A stretch of DNA of 33,957 bases, from NCBI RefSeq assembly GCF_015207665.1, contig NZ_JADEWL010000073.1, forward strand, positions 1-33,957. The letters are read 5' to 3'. The first letter of the stretch is position 1, and each line of letters begins with the position of its first letter. Position numbers and translations under genes: made by a program. This DNA is from Plectonema cf. radiosum LEGE 06105 (lineage in GTDB: Bacteria > Cyanobacteriota > Cyanobacteriia > Cyanobacteriales > Nostocaceae). Below are positions 7,824 through 16,340 of the stretch, piece by piece. Under the pieces are notes generated by a model. The model searched no databases. It was not told the origin of the DNA and saw only the letters and a program-made list of their open reading frames with translations.

Positions 7824-8750
7824 ATGGCAACCATCGAAATTTTCGGCGTTCCCCACGCATACGAGCTAACCCTTCCTAAACCAAGTCCCTACACCTTAGT
7901 GTTTATTCACGGTTGGCTTAATAGCCGTGGATACTGGCAGCCTGCAATAAAGCGCTTAGAGGCAGATTTTAGGTGCCTCTCATACGACTTGCGAGGTTTT
8001 GGGGAATCTCAATTGCAAGAAAAAACAAATCGCGATATGCCGTTACGCTCTAGCGAAGCTAATGGCGATCCTTCAAATTTAACTAGTACGGGACGCAAGA
8101 CAGCCGTTAATCCCTTTGATTCTCTTTATACTCCAGCTGCTTATATGGAGGATTTAGTAGTCCTGCTGCAACAATTAAATATAGATAATGCTTGGTTGAT
8201 TGGTCATTCTTTTGGTGGCACCATTGCTTTATGGGCAGCGACTCAAATGCCTCAACAAGTCAAAGGAGTCATCTGCATCAATTCCGGTGGTGGTATTTAT
8301 CTCAAAGAAGCATTTGAAAAATTTCGCACCGCAGGACAGCGATTTTTACAAGTTCGTCCCAAATGGTTATCTCAAGTACCTTTAATTGAGTTGCTGTTTG
8401 CGAGGAATTCTGTTGCGCGTCCCTTAGAACGTCATTGGGTGCGTCAGCGAATTATCGATTTTTTAGTCGCCGATCCTCAAGCCGCTTTGGGAGCGCTGCT
8501 CGATTCAACCACAGAAGAGGAAGTAAATCATCTACCCCAATTGGTATCTCAACTTGACCAACCAGTTTATTTTTTAGCCGGTGCCGAAGATAAAGTCATG
8601 GAACCAAAGTACGTTCGTCACTTAGCCAGTTTCCACCCTTTATTTCAATATTGCGGCGACAACGTAATCGAAATTCCCAACTGCGGACATTTAGCAATGT
8701 TAGAACAACCAGATGCTGTTGCCAATCACATCCGCTCTATTATTAGTTAA
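7824..8750 (+). CDS. Alpha/beta-fold hydrolase
   Basis: A 308-residue alpha/beta hydrolase when read from the ATG at 7824. A TTG at 7728 would add 32 residues, but MATIEIFG is a more typical start. The nucleophile elbow is GHSFGG with Ser129. The oxyanion region is FIHGWLNS (27-34), and the conserved YDLRGFGES follows at 54-62. The acid is probably Asp256 (GAEDKV) and the base His289 (NCGHLAML). Residues about 65-100 form a polar insertion between the core strands. The substrate cannot be deduced; esterases, epoxide hydrolases and haloperoxidase-like enzymes share this layout. Its end is followed by a heptamer array that fills the convergent gap to tsaD. Confidence 0.85.
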   Translation: MATIEIFGVPHAYELTLPKPSPYTLVFIHGWLNSRGYWQPAIKRLEADFRCLSYDLRGFGESQLQEKTNRDMPLRSSEANGDPSNLTSTGRKTAVNPFDSLYTPAAYMEDLVVLLQQLNIDNAWLIGHSFGGTIALWAATQMPQQVKGVICINSGGGIYLKEAFEKFRTAGQRFLQVRPKWLSQVPLIELLFARNSVARPLERHWVRQRIIDFLVADPQAALGALLDSTTEEEVNHLPQLVSQLDQPVYFLAGAEDKVMEPKYVRHLASFHPLFQYCGDNVIEIPNCGHLAMLEQPDAVANHIRSIIS

Positions 8751-8761
8751 TAAAAGTTAAA

Positions 8762-8817
8762 GGTTAAAGGCAACAGGCAACAGGCAACTGTCAACTGTCA
8801 ACTGTCAACTGTCAACT
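8762..8817. repeat. Heptamer tandem repeat (GGCAACA to GTCAACT)
   Basis: Eight 7-bp units in the 73-bp convergent gap between the hydrolase and tsaD: GGTTAAA, two GGCAACA, GGCAACT and four GTCAACT. The gradual change of unit along the array suggests sequential duplication and drift. Confidence 0.88.
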
Positions 8818-8823
8818 AACTCC

Positions 8824-9864
8824 TCAATCATACAACTTCATAACCTGACTCAGCGATAGCCTTGACTCAACACCGAGATTTAAAGAAGAAATATGTCCTC
8901 TATTAAGATGGTCTGTGGCACAGCAAGCTATCATCGCGGCGTTATCGGTACAATATTTTAAAGGCGGAAATAATACTCGCAAGTTATGAGCTTCTGCTGC
9001 TGCAAGTAAATGCTTTCTCAAACCGCTGTTGGCTGCGACTCCACCACCCACGGTGATCGTATTCAAACCATAATCTAAAGCACAGGATATAGCTCTTTTG
9101 GTCAGCGCTCTGGCTACAGTATCCTGAAAACTAGCTGCTACATCTGCTACAGGTATTACATGATGATCTTTCTCTAACTGCTGTACCAATCGTGATACTG
9201 CTGTCTTTAAGCCGCTAAAACTCGCATCATAGGGGTGATACCCTCCTTCGGGTAAAGAAACTCTTCCTTCTGGCAATTTAAAGGCACTAGAATTACCTTG
9301 TTGAGCTAGTTGGTCAATGATTGGTCCACCGGGGTATCCCAGCTTCAACAACCGCGCTACTTTGTCAAATGCTTCTCCTGCTGCATCATCCCTTGTCGCT
9401 CCCAGGTTTTCGTAAACTCCGCAATCTTTGACGTAAATTAAGCTTGTATGTCCACCGGAAACCAACAAACTTAAAAATGGAGTTTCAAGAGTTGGTTCGC
9501 TCAGATAATTAGCATAAATATGACCTTCAAGATGATGAATTCCTAAAAATGGTAAGGAATGCACCATAGATAGAGTTTTCGCGGCGGTTAAGCCTACTAG
9601 CAGCGCTCCTACCAATCCTGGCGCACAAGTAGCAGCTACACCGTCAATTGCTTTCCAATCTAATTGTGCTTGTTCTAAAGCAAGGGCTATAAGTGAATTG
9701 ATGGTCTCCAAATGTAGGCGGGAGGCAACTTCTGGCACTACTCCACCATAATTTTTATGAATTGAAATTTGCGACGCTACAACATTGCTACAAACGTCAC
9801 GATTATTAACAATTGCAACAGCAGTTTCATCGCAGCTAGTTTCTATGGCTAAAACAGTTGTCAT
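8824..9864 (-). CDS. tsaD: tRNA N6-adenosine threonylcarbamoyltransferase
   Basis: A 346-residue Kae1/TsaD/Gcp protein. It transfers the threonylcarbamoyl group from TC-AMP to A37 of ANN-reading tRNAs, working with TsaB and TsaE in bacteria. The ASKHA-type ATPase N-terminus [15 protein letters not shown] is intact. The metal-binding pair His111 and His115 lies in GIHHLEGH, and the family blocks VSGGHTSL and GGGVAAN are present. Length is normal. It uses the product of TsaC (2439-3029). It is transcribed divergently from psaF, with 180 bp between the starts. Confidence 0.96.
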   Translation of the reverse strand: MTTVLAIETSCDETAVAIVNNRDVCSNVVASQISIHKNYGGVVPEVASRLHLETINSLIALALEQAQLDWKAIDGVAATCAPGLVGALLVGLTAAKTLSMVHSLPFLGIHHLEGHIYANYLSEPTLETPFLSLLVSGGHTSLIYVKDCGVYENLGATRDDAAGEAFDKVARLLKLGYPGGPIIDQLAQQGNSSAFKLPEGRVSLPEGGYHPYDASFSGLKTAVSRLVQQLEKDHHVIPVADVAASFQDTVARALTKRAISCALDYGLNTITVGGGVAANSGLRKHLLAAAEAHNLRVLFPPLKYCTDNAAMIACCATDHLNRGHISSLNLGVESRLSLSQVMKLYD

Positions 9865-10044
9865 CTATCAAGGTTATCTAATATAAAAATTTTGTTGTAG
9901 AAGCTTTAACTTTTATTTACTTCAACTTTACTCAGTTTACGCATCAAGAGTATGATCGCTTCTTAGTTAGACAAATTTAAATTTGTACGAGCCGCTTCGT
10001 TTTGTACAAAAAATTTTTGTTTCGTCATAAAAGGAAACAATTTC
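9865..10044. promoter_or_regulatory. tsaD/psaF divergent promoter region with palindromes
   Basis: The 180-bp divergent spacer contains a perfect 16-bp AT palindrome, ACAAATTTAAATTTGT (9971-9986), and a perfect 10-bp palindrome, TTTGTACAAA (10001-10010). The two share a TTTGTAC half-site, which makes a regulator site plausible, but I cannot name one. An AAGGA sequence lies 9-13 nt before the psaF ATG. Confidence 0.4.
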
Positions 10045-10539
10045 ATGGGACGCTTGTTTGCTCTAATTTTAGCTGTTTGTTTGGCGTTTAATTTCGCCCC
10101 ACCAGCCTTCGCTGTAGGCGCTGACCTTGTACGGTGCAGCGACTCACCCGCTTTTCAACAACGTGCTGCGGATGCCCGTAACACGACCTCCGACCCCAAT
10201 AGCGGAGAGAAACGTTTTGAACGTTATTCTCAAGCCTTGTGCGGTCCAGAGGGTCTACCTCATTTGATTGTTGATGGTCGTCTGAGCAATGCTGGTGATT
10301 TCTTGATTCCTGGGATTCTGTTTCTTTACATTGCTGGCTGGATTGGTTGGGTAGGTCGTGCTTACCTCCAAGCCGTCAGAGAAGCAAAAGATCCTGAGAT
10401 GAAGGAAATCATTATCGATCTACCCACAGCATTACCGCTAATGCTTTCTGGTTTTACTTGGCCCGCAGCAGCAATCAAAGAGTTGCTTTCGGGTGAATTG
10501 ACTGCAAAGGACGAAGAAATTCCAATTTCTCCACGCTAG
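10045..10539 (+). CDS. psaF: Photosystem I reaction centre subunit III
   Basis: A 164-residue precursor of PsaF, a single-span subunit at the lumenal edge of photosystem I next to PsaJ. In cyanobacteria it lies near the plastocyanin/cytochrome c6 side without being the main docking site. A signal peptide (residues 1-23, ending PPAFA) targets it to the lumen. The mature N-terminal domain keeps the cysteine pair Cys31 and Cys66 (precursor numbering) that forms a disulfide. The transmembrane helix is about residues 86-105 ([17 protein letters not shown]), and the C-terminal stromal block with [16 protein letters not shown] is typical. It is followed by psaJ 178 bp downstream, as is usual. Confidence 0.97.
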   Translation: MGRLFALILAVCLAFNFAPPAFAVGADLVRCSDSPAFQQRAADARNTTSDPNSGEKRFERYSQALCGPEGLPHLIVDGRLSNAGDFLIPGILFLYIAGWIGWVGRAYLQAVREAKDPEMKEIIIDLPTALPLMLSGFTWPAAAIKELLSGELTAKDEEIPISPR

Positions 10540-10717
10540 TAGCAATTGTTAATTGAGAAGATTGTCAGAACTCTGCCAGCTATCAAAAAGACAAGCTAAT
10601 TATGATCAATAATTTATTGTCCGGCTGTCTTTAAAATGACTCTTCTTAATGATTCAAGCGCGTAAATCTACTCGTCCAATTATCTACCTAATTCTCATTA
10701 TTTGGGAGTAATGATTA

Positions 10718-10849
10718 ATGCAAAGTGATTTCTTGAAGTATCTTTCTCTCGCACCAGTCCTACTGTTTGGCTGGTTAATCTTTACAGCAGTTTTGTTGAT
10801 TGTATTCAACTACATTTTCCCCGACTTATTGTTCCATCCACTACCTTAA
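10718..10849 (+). CDS. psaJ: Photosystem I reaction centre subunit IX
   Basis: A 43-residue single-helix subunit that begins [19 protein letters not shown] and ends [10 protein letters not shown], matching the usual PsaJ length and end. It packs against PsaF at the edge of the monomer and binds chlorophyll. The start is the ATG at 10718, with GGGAG at 10704-10708 as ribosome binding site. A different-frame ATG at 10711 opens a five-codon ORF that ends at 10728 and overlaps the psaJ start; this is probably chance. It is too short for most ORF cut-offs. Confidence 0.95.
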   Translation: MQSDFLKYLSLAPVLLFGWLIFTAVLLIVFNYIFPDLLFHPLP

Positions 10850-11060
10850 ATTGGGTATACAAAACGTTGTTTTTCGAGTTATGAGTTCACTTGTAGCTTA
10901 CAAGTCTGATTAAATCAGTGAACAGTAAATAGTTATCAGTATTAGCGTTTACTCAGTGCGTTAACTGCTTGTATTTTATGTCATACGGCAAACAGTTATC
11001 AGTACGTACCAGTTGATGAATGGGGACTTAAATTCAGGAATTTAGACCCAGGAATTTAGC

Positions 11061-11090
11061 TAATAACTGATAACTGATAACTGATAAATT
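11061..11090. repeat. Heptamer tandem repeat (TAACTGA type)
   Basis: Three exact TAACTGA units flanked by partial ones, the same unit as at 5865-5888. Confidence 0.8.
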
Positions 11091-11121
11091 CCTATTGATT
11101 ATGTGGGAATAATTTGTTGTG

Positions 11122-11157
11122 AAACTCGCTTTTGCTAACCGGGCAGAAGCGAGTTTT
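11122..11157 (+). terminator. Terminator hairpin, probably of psaFJ
   Basis: A perfect 10-bp stem, AAACTCGCTT (11122-11131) with AAGCGAGTTT (11147-11156), ends in a T-run (11154-11157). It lies about 270 bp after the psaJ stop and 125 bp before psaL, separating the two transcripts. Confidence 0.65.
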
Positions 11158-11282
11158 ATCTTTGGTTTTATATTTGATTTTATATTTATTAATTTTTCTA
11201 AAAATTACTGTTAAAAATCTCGTCAAGATACATCATTAATATGTAGAAAAGTACCAATTTGTTCGAGAGGGAAAAATAAAAT

Positions 11283-11810
11283 ATGACAAATATGGCGCAA
11301 GCAGCAGATGCATCGAAAAATAATTCTAGTGACCCCAGAAATCAGGAAGTTGTTTTTGCAGCCGCAGGCAATCCCCAGTTAGGCAATCTAGAAACCCCAA
11401 TTAACTCTTCTGGGCTAATTAAGTGGTTTATCGGAAACTTACCAGCTTATCGTCCTGATTTAACTCCTTTCAGACGCGGATTAGAAGTTGGTATGGCACA
11501 CGGTTACTTCTTATTTGGTCCATTTGCTAAATTAGGACCCCTGCGTAATGCACCACCCGCTAACTTGGCTGGCTTACTTTCCACAATCGGCTTGGTTGTG
11601 ATTCTCACCGCTTGCTTATCTTTGTACGCTAATAGCAATCCACCCAAACCAGTTGCTACAGTAACTGTGCCAAATCCACCTAGTGCTTTTAATACTACCG
11701 AAGGTTGGAACAATTTTGGCAGTGCCTTTTTAATTGGCGGTATTGGTGGTGCGATAACGGCATACTTTTTGACCAGTAACCTGCCATTTCTCCAAGGTTT
11801 AGCTGGTTAA
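11283..11810 (+). CDS. psaL: Photosystem I reaction centre subunit XI
   Basis: A 175-residue PsaL, the subunit that mediates contact between photosystem I monomers. Typical blocks are LTPFRRGLEVGMAHGYFLFG, GPFAKLGPLRN with its chlorophyll-binding region, and the C-terminal helix FLIGGIGGAITAYFLTSNL. The ATG at 11283 is 12 nt after GAGAGG. A second in-frame ATG at 11292 gives MAQAADASKN, the start I recall for Nostoc PsaL, so the true start may be three codons in. The gene follows psaF and psaJ and has no psaI partner here, an order associated with tetrameric rather than trimeric photosystem I. Confidence 0.96.
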   Translation: MTNMAQAADASKNNSSDPRNQEVVFAAAGNPQLGNLETPINSSGLIKWFIGNLPAYRPDLTPFRRGLEVGMAHGYFLFGPFAKLGPLRNAPPANLAGLLSTIGLVVILTACLSLYANSNPPKPVATVTVPNPPSAFNTTEGWNNFGSAFLIGGIGGAITAYFLTSNLPFLQGLAG

Positions 11811-11846
11811 TTTCGGTTTTATGTTTTCTTAAAACATTAATTAAAG

Positions 11847-11880
11847 CGCGATCGCCAGCACCGTTAATGTGGCGATCGCG
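11847..11880. repeat. Perfect 10-bp palindrome built from two HIP1 sites
   Basis: CGCGATCGCC (11847-11856) and GGCGATCGCG (11871-11880) are exact inverse complements around a 14-nt loop. Each contains the HIP1 octamer GCGATCGC. There is no T-tract after it. Confidence 0.7.
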
Positions 11881-11886
11881 AAGGCA

Positions 11887-11939
11887 AAAGGACACAACAC
11901 AAAGACTTTGATCCTCTTGGTTAGTGTCCTTTGTTTTTT
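11887..11939 (+). terminator. psaL terminator
   Basis: The 9-bp stem AAAGGACAC (11887-11895) with GTGTCCTTT (11924-11932) is followed by TTTTTT (11934-11939). It lies 76 bp past the psaL stop. The loop is long (28 nt). Confidence 0.65.
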
Positions 11940-11975
11940 ACCCGCATTTTTCACAAACAAGAAGGAAGTTGGACT

Positions 11976-12027
11976 GAGTAGTGGGTAGTGGGTAGTGGGT
12001 AGTGAGTGGTGAGTAGTGAGTAGTGGG
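11976..12027. repeat. Heptamer tandem repeat (GTAGTGG/GTAGTGA type)
   Basis: About seven 7-bp units alternating GTAGTGG and GTAGTGA or GTGGTGA in the psaL-gmk convergent gap. Confidence 0.82.
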
Positions 12028-12109
12028 AAAATCAATCGGTCATTCAACGCTTACCACTTACTTGTGAGAAATCCAGGTTTAGCATCTAATTTCAATTACT
12101 TAGCGTCAT

Positions 12110-12721
12110 TCAAAATAGTTCGCTCTGAGAAAACATCGCCATTTCAATTTCATGAACAGCAGTTTCTAAATCGTCATTCACTATTTGAATATCGAATTCA
12201 TAAGCAGAGTCAATTTCTTCTTTAGCACGCTTTAAACGATGGGATATAGCCGCTTCAGAATCTTTTTTTCTACCGCGTATTCGTTTCTCTAATTCATTAA
12301 AATTGGGTGGAAGTATAAAAATACTCAAAACTTCGGGAAATTTGGCACGAATTTGTCTTGCTCCTTCTAATTCAATCTCAAGTAGTACGGAATTACCAGA
12401 CTCTAACAGTTCAATTACTGGTTTACGAGGGGTACCGTATAAATTGGTGGCAAATTCCGCCCACTCCAGAAATTCATCTTCCTCAATCAACCGTTGAAAT
12501 TTAGTACGGCTAATAAAATAATAATCCTTGCCGTCTACTTCTCCTGGACGAGGAGGACGGGTAGTGGCAGATATTGAGTAATTGAGTTCGGGATGACGCG
12601 AAAGAAGCAATCGCATTAAAGTGCCTTTACCGACACCACTAGGACCTGTTAAAACAATCAGCTTTCCTGAAGACAATAATTTAGTAGTAGCACCACTGTT
12701 GGTGGATAACACTTGCATCAT
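12110..12721 (-). CDS. gmk: Guanylate kinase
   Basis: A 203-residue enzyme that phosphorylates GMP to GDP with ATP in purine nucleotide synthesis. The P-loop is GPSGVGKGT (residues 26-34). The GMP-binding block SATTRPPRPGEVDGKDYYF and the LID region RGRKKDSEAAISHRL are present. An N-terminal extension of about 18 residues precedes the core. ATG-ATG opens the gene, with GGGA a few bases upstream. It lies downstream of remA in the same direction, a linkage seen in Bacillus and cyanobacteria. Confidence 0.96.
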   Translation of the reverse strand: MMQVLSTNSGATTKLLSSGKLIVLTGPSGVGKGTLMRLLLSRHPELNYSISATTRPPRPGEVDGKDYYFISRTKFQRLIEEDEFLEWAEFATNLYGTPRKPVIELLESGNSVLLEIELEGARQIRAKFPEVLSIFILPPNFNELEKRIRGRKKDSEAAISHRLKRAKEEIDSAYEFDIQIVNDDLETAVHEIEMAMFSQSELF

Positions 12722-13008
12722 TCGCTTTCCCTGTAAATCAATTTATATACATTATTCACTAGTCAGCAGTCATTTGTTAGTTTAATTAATGACTATTGGC
12801 TAAGGTGACTTGTAATTTTAACGACTTTTAAAATCGCTTAATTCACATGGTACAAAAAATTTATACGTTTTACCTGCTCGTGATATATACCCCATATCGT
12901 ATCTAAAAAAATTGGCAGGCTTGGTCATTCCTAAATATCGGATACAACATGAGTTCACTTAATTTAAAGCCTGCCCCTGAATTTACGGAAATTGTAACTC
13001 ATGCTCCT

Positions 13009-13275
13009 TTAATTATCTACAACATGATGCTCGCGGGAAATAACGAAACGATTCGCTACTGTTTCCGGCTGGATAGCCGAAAGAATAACGTGGCTCGAAT
13101 CAGTTATAATTACAGCCCTAGTACGACGACCGTAAGTTGCATCAATCAGCTGACCTCGATCTCGCGCATCGGTAATGATTCGCTTAATTGGGGCTGATTC
13201 TGGACTGACAATTGCAACTACTCGGTTGGCAGAAACAATATTGCCGAAACCGATGTTGATTAACTGAATGTCCAT
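13009..13275 (-). CDS. remA: RemA/DUF370 family DNA-binding regulator
   Basis: An 88-residue protein of the RemA (DUF370) family, which in Bacillus activates extracellular-matrix and osmoprotection genes by binding DNA as a ring-shaped oligomer. The whole length fits: the start [12 protein letters not shown], then R18 in ANRVVA, then R50-R51 in [13 protein letters not shown], positions shown in the Bacillus/Geobacillus protein to matter for DNA binding. The target genes in cyanobacteria are unknown to me. It lies 287 bp upstream of gmk on the same strand. The overlapping plus-strand reading (12949-13197) is a shadow. Confidence 0.92.
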   Translation of the reverse strand: MDIQLINIGFGNIVSANRVVAIVSPESAPIKRIITDARDRGQLIDATYGRRTRAVIITDSSHVILSAIQPETVANRFVISREHHVVDN

Positions 13276-13782
13276 AAAAAAACTGCTATGTAATGTATGT
13301 GAACATCAGACAAGATTAATCATGTCTTTAAAAGCAACTCTTTTCCATGTTATCCCCAAAAAATCGCTCTAACAACGGGTTTTGTTTGTAACTGCTCTTG
13401 TTTCTATTTATCTTCTAGTTTTTACAGTTATTCATTATCCTTACTTCTTAAAAATACTCCTTAAGATATAGATGAAATATTTCCCAAACAAGGTATTATA
13501 TGATTCCATGAAAAATTCGAGTTTTCTATATCACCCGGTTCTTCATCCCCAGTTTCACTACCCCTATTCGACTTCTATTTCTTAGAAAGCACTGCCAGAA
13601 AAGATGTAATTACTTCTCTTTTGGCAGTTTACCCAATAATTCAAATATTCTTTAATTTACGAGATTAGAAATAAATATTTACTTATGTTTATTTATTTTT
13701 AATCATCAATCTTTCTAATGTTTACCAAAAAAAATATTATGTTCTTCTATATATATTTTTTTCACAAATAACAAATATAGAC
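13276..13782. other. 507-bp AT-rich intergenic region
   Basis: No supported ORF. The left side would carry the remA promoter, and the right side the 3' region of the TgpA-like gene. The only clear structure is a bulged hairpin at 13591-13628: ACTGCC plus AAAAGA pairing with TCTTTT plus GGCAGT, with a 2-nt bulge. It may end the TgpA-like transcript. Confidence 0.5.
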
Positions 13783-16095
13783 TTAGTTTTTTGAACTATT
13801 TCTGAGTTGTTGCCATTTTTGGTGCAGATTGTTTAAGTTAGGGTTATTATCCCCATAACGCCAACTCACATAAGCTTGAGAAATTTCTTTTATGACTTCA
13901 GCTATTTGGGGAGAATGATGTTGCTGTAATATCTGAGCATATTCCAAAGGAGTTTGTGCTTGGTGTTTAATAAAACCTTTTTCCGCAGTCCACTGAAGCA
14001 TTTGTTGATAAAGTCTTTCCATTGGCTGTAATTTACCTAAAAATTGCCATTTGCGCCATTTGCGCCATTTATCCCAACCCAGCCAAGCGAATAAAGAAAC
14101 GAACGTGACTAAAGTTAATCCGGTTAATATCCCGTAAATACCTTGGGAGAATAAAGATAAAAACCAGGATAAAACCTTTACAAGAATGCTAAATATTTTC
14201 CCAAATAGATTATTGAGCAATCCTGTTACTGGAGAAGGAAGCCAACCTGCAATCCAATTCCAAAATTGTTTTAAAACGGAAAAAGTTTGAGTTTCTTCGA
14301 TGGATGGAGGAATTAAAGGATGATTGGGTATGGGATCGAAAGCAAACCAACCATATTTAGGGAAGTAGACTTCCGTCATTGCGTAAGCATCCGTATTCCG
14401 GACTACATACATCCCTGTAAATGGATTAAAATCTCCTGGAGCAAATCCTGCAACTAATCGCGCTGGAATACCAATAGAGCGCAACATTACTGTTAAAACT
14501 GTAGAAAATTGATCTGGTAGTCCTCCTTTGTTTTTAAATAAGAAAGCTTCTACCAAGTCATCATCATCATTTAATAATGGAATGGAAAACGGATTTTGGG
14601 GTACTGTGTAGTTTTGTTTTAAATATTGAGCTAGGTAGAGAGCTATTTCATAAGGTGATGAAAGACTCTTCTCTGTTTTACCTACCCGTTGACGATTGTA
14701 GCCAGCTAAAATTTCTTCGGTAAGCAGTTTAACTTTGTCAGCGATTTCAGGAGGAACTTGTAGATAATAATTTGTAATTTTATCTGGATATTGGCTTGTA
14801 GCTTTTGCGAGCCTAGTGCGATCGCGATAGGGTACCTCAGATAGTACGGTATAAGTAAGACCTTCGGATAAACCAACCGGCGATCGCAAACCATCTTCTG
14901 TATCGACGGCTATTATTGGTGTGGGAAAATAGATTTCTTTAGGATATGTCATTGCCGGAATCAAGTTAGGTAATTCCGACACTACCGTGTAAGTTTGGAC
15001 TATTTCTTTGGTTTTACCAATAATTAAAGGACTTTCCAGAAAAGTTTGATAGGAGAAAGGAGAACGTTGCAGTCGCTTTACTTTGTCGTTGCGAGAAATT
15101 TCCCATCCCTTACCCGTATAACGATCAAATGCTAAAACTCGCCAGAAACCTTCTGCTTGAGAACGCACCCGCATCACTACTTTGGGCTTCATCTCCCCGC
15201 GTAAATTCTGATTAATTTTAGTATTAAATCCGTAATAAAAGCTGTCATCAACTTGTTGGCGATCGCCCTTTGCGCCTTGAGAATTACCGTCGCCATTGCT
15301 ACCGCCTTGACCGTTATTATTACCAGAACGGACATAACCGGGATTGACAATTTTGCGTCCGGTAAAATCCCCTTTTACGTCGATAGGTGAACTCACCGGA
15401 AATGTCCGCAACCCATAGCCGGGAAACCTAGGTAAAACGGCGAAAATGCTTAGTCCTATACTTACTATGATTAAAAAATTAATAATTAAAAATTTGAAAT
15501 TAAAAACCGCAGAATCTTGATTTTTTGATGGTTGTTTTTTAATTGTTAGGGGTTTTAAACCCAATCGCGAACGATAATCTAATACCAAAGTAGGTAAGAC
15601 AATAGCTAAAAAGAGCAGCAACACTGGTGCAAAAGCTAAAGTTTGACTCAGGGTTGCTGCTACACCTAGTAAAATTAACCCAATGATCATCGAATATCCC
15701 AAATCTTTACGACGAGGCATATCGAAACTGTGCAGTACCTGGAGTTGAATCAGTAATTCTGCGAGGATAAGCCTGGTATCATTGAGTTCACCTAAGCTAC
15801 GCCCGAAAAACGCACCTAGTGCTAATAACATTCCGATAGCGATACAGAATTTTACTGCTACATTGGGTTGACGACGACGGTAATAACTCCAAACTCCGCC
15901 CACTAGACTTAAAGGAATTGCCCAAAAGCTGCCAGTTGTTTCAGCAGCGATATCCGTCGCGATCATTCCGACAATGACCAAAGCGCTAACTAGCACCCTG
16001 AGAATAATTGAATCTTCTACTTCTATCGGCGGTGCCAACTGAATTTTTTGCCGCCAGTACCCTATATTGTGTAGACCCCTAAACCTGTTCTTCAT
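13783..16095 (-). CDS. TgpA-like membrane protein (DUF3488 / transglutaminase-like / DUF4129) with lost catalytic residues
   Basis: A 770-residue membrane protein. The N-terminal third holds about six hydrophobic helices (residues about 30-175 and 202-222) of the DUF3488/TgpA_N type. A periplasmic loop with a Gly/Asn-rich stretch (258-275) leads to a transglutaminase-like domain (about 480-590). A further helix (about 653-674) and a DUF4129-like cytoplasmic tail (about 695-750, with TPLEYA) close the protein. The transglutaminase domain keeps the fold motifs RSIGIPARLVAGF and YGWFAFDPIP. However, where the nucleophile Cys of the G-x-C-x-x-F motif should be there is Pro527 (GGLPDQFS), and where the catalytic His of HAWVE should be there is Tyr571 (YAMTE). 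It is therefore probably a non-enzymatic member. A 9-bp in-frame duplication gives WRKWRKW near residue 677. Confidence 0.88.
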   Translation of the reverse strand: MKNRFRGLHNIGYWRQKIQLAPPIEVEDSIILRVLVSALVIVGMIATDIAAETTGSFWAIPLSLVGGVWSYYRRRQPNVAVKFCIAIGMLLALGAFFGRSLGELNDTRLILAELLIQLQVLHSFDMPRRKDLGYSMIIGLILLGVAATLSQTLAFAPVLLLFLAIVLPTLVLDYRSRLGLKPLTIKKQPSKNQDSAVFNFKFLIINFLIIVSIGLSIFAVLPRFPGYGLRTFPVSSPIDVKGDFTGRKIVNPGYVRSGNNNGQGGSNGDGNSQGAKGDRQQVDDSFYYGFNTKINQNLRGEMKPKVVMRVRSQAEGFWRVLAFDRYTGKGWEISRNDKVKRLQRSPFSYQTFLESPLIIGKTKEIVQTYTVVSELPNLIPAMTYPKEIYFPTPIIAVDTEDGLRSPVGLSEGLTYTVLSEVPYRDRTRLAKATSQYPDKITNYYLQVPPEIADKVKLLTEEILAGYNRQRVGKTEKSLSSPYEIALYLAQYLKQNYTVPQNPFSIPLLNDDDDLVEAFLFKNKGGLPDQFSTVLTVMLRSIGIPARLVAGFAPGDFNPFTGMYVVRNTDAYAMTEVYFPKYGWFAFDPIPNHPLIPPSIEETQTFSVLKQFWNWIAGWLPSPVTGLLNNLFGKIFSILVKVLSWFLSLFSQGIYGILTGLTLVTFVSLFAWLGWDKWRKWRKWQFLGKLQPMERLYQQMLQWTAEKGFIKHQAQTPLEYAQILQQHHSPQIAEVIKEISQAYVSWRYGDNNPNLNNLHQKWQQLRNSSKN

Positions 16096-16340
16096 CCGTA
16101 AAAATGCCGCATAACCTGATTATTACTCAAAGCAGTATGTTTGATTTACATTTACCGAACAATCAAATTTGCCAAGAGTTCTATGAGAACTGCTGTAAAC
16201 CCTCAGACTGTCTGCTTATTAAATAAAGGTTCAGTTTCACTACTACCCCTAAACCCTTTCTAATTGTCGTCTTTTTGCTCAACTTTCTTCGTATTAATAC
16301 CGAACTTCTAGCTGATTGTAGAAGCCCCCGTCGATATAAA

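Larger units (their letters stand above)
10850..11282. other. 433-bp psaJ-psaL spacer with repeats and a terminator
   Basis: No gene seen. It holds low-complexity sequence (CAGTGAACAGT, repeated CAGGAATTTAG), a CTGATAA heptamer array, the hairpin at 11122-11157 and the psaL promoter. A TAATAT-like -10 lies near 11236-11243. Confidence 0.6.

Noticed and set aside
12949-13197. 82-codon plus-strand reading over remA
   Set aside because: RemA on the minus strand matches its family over its full length, so this is a shadow.
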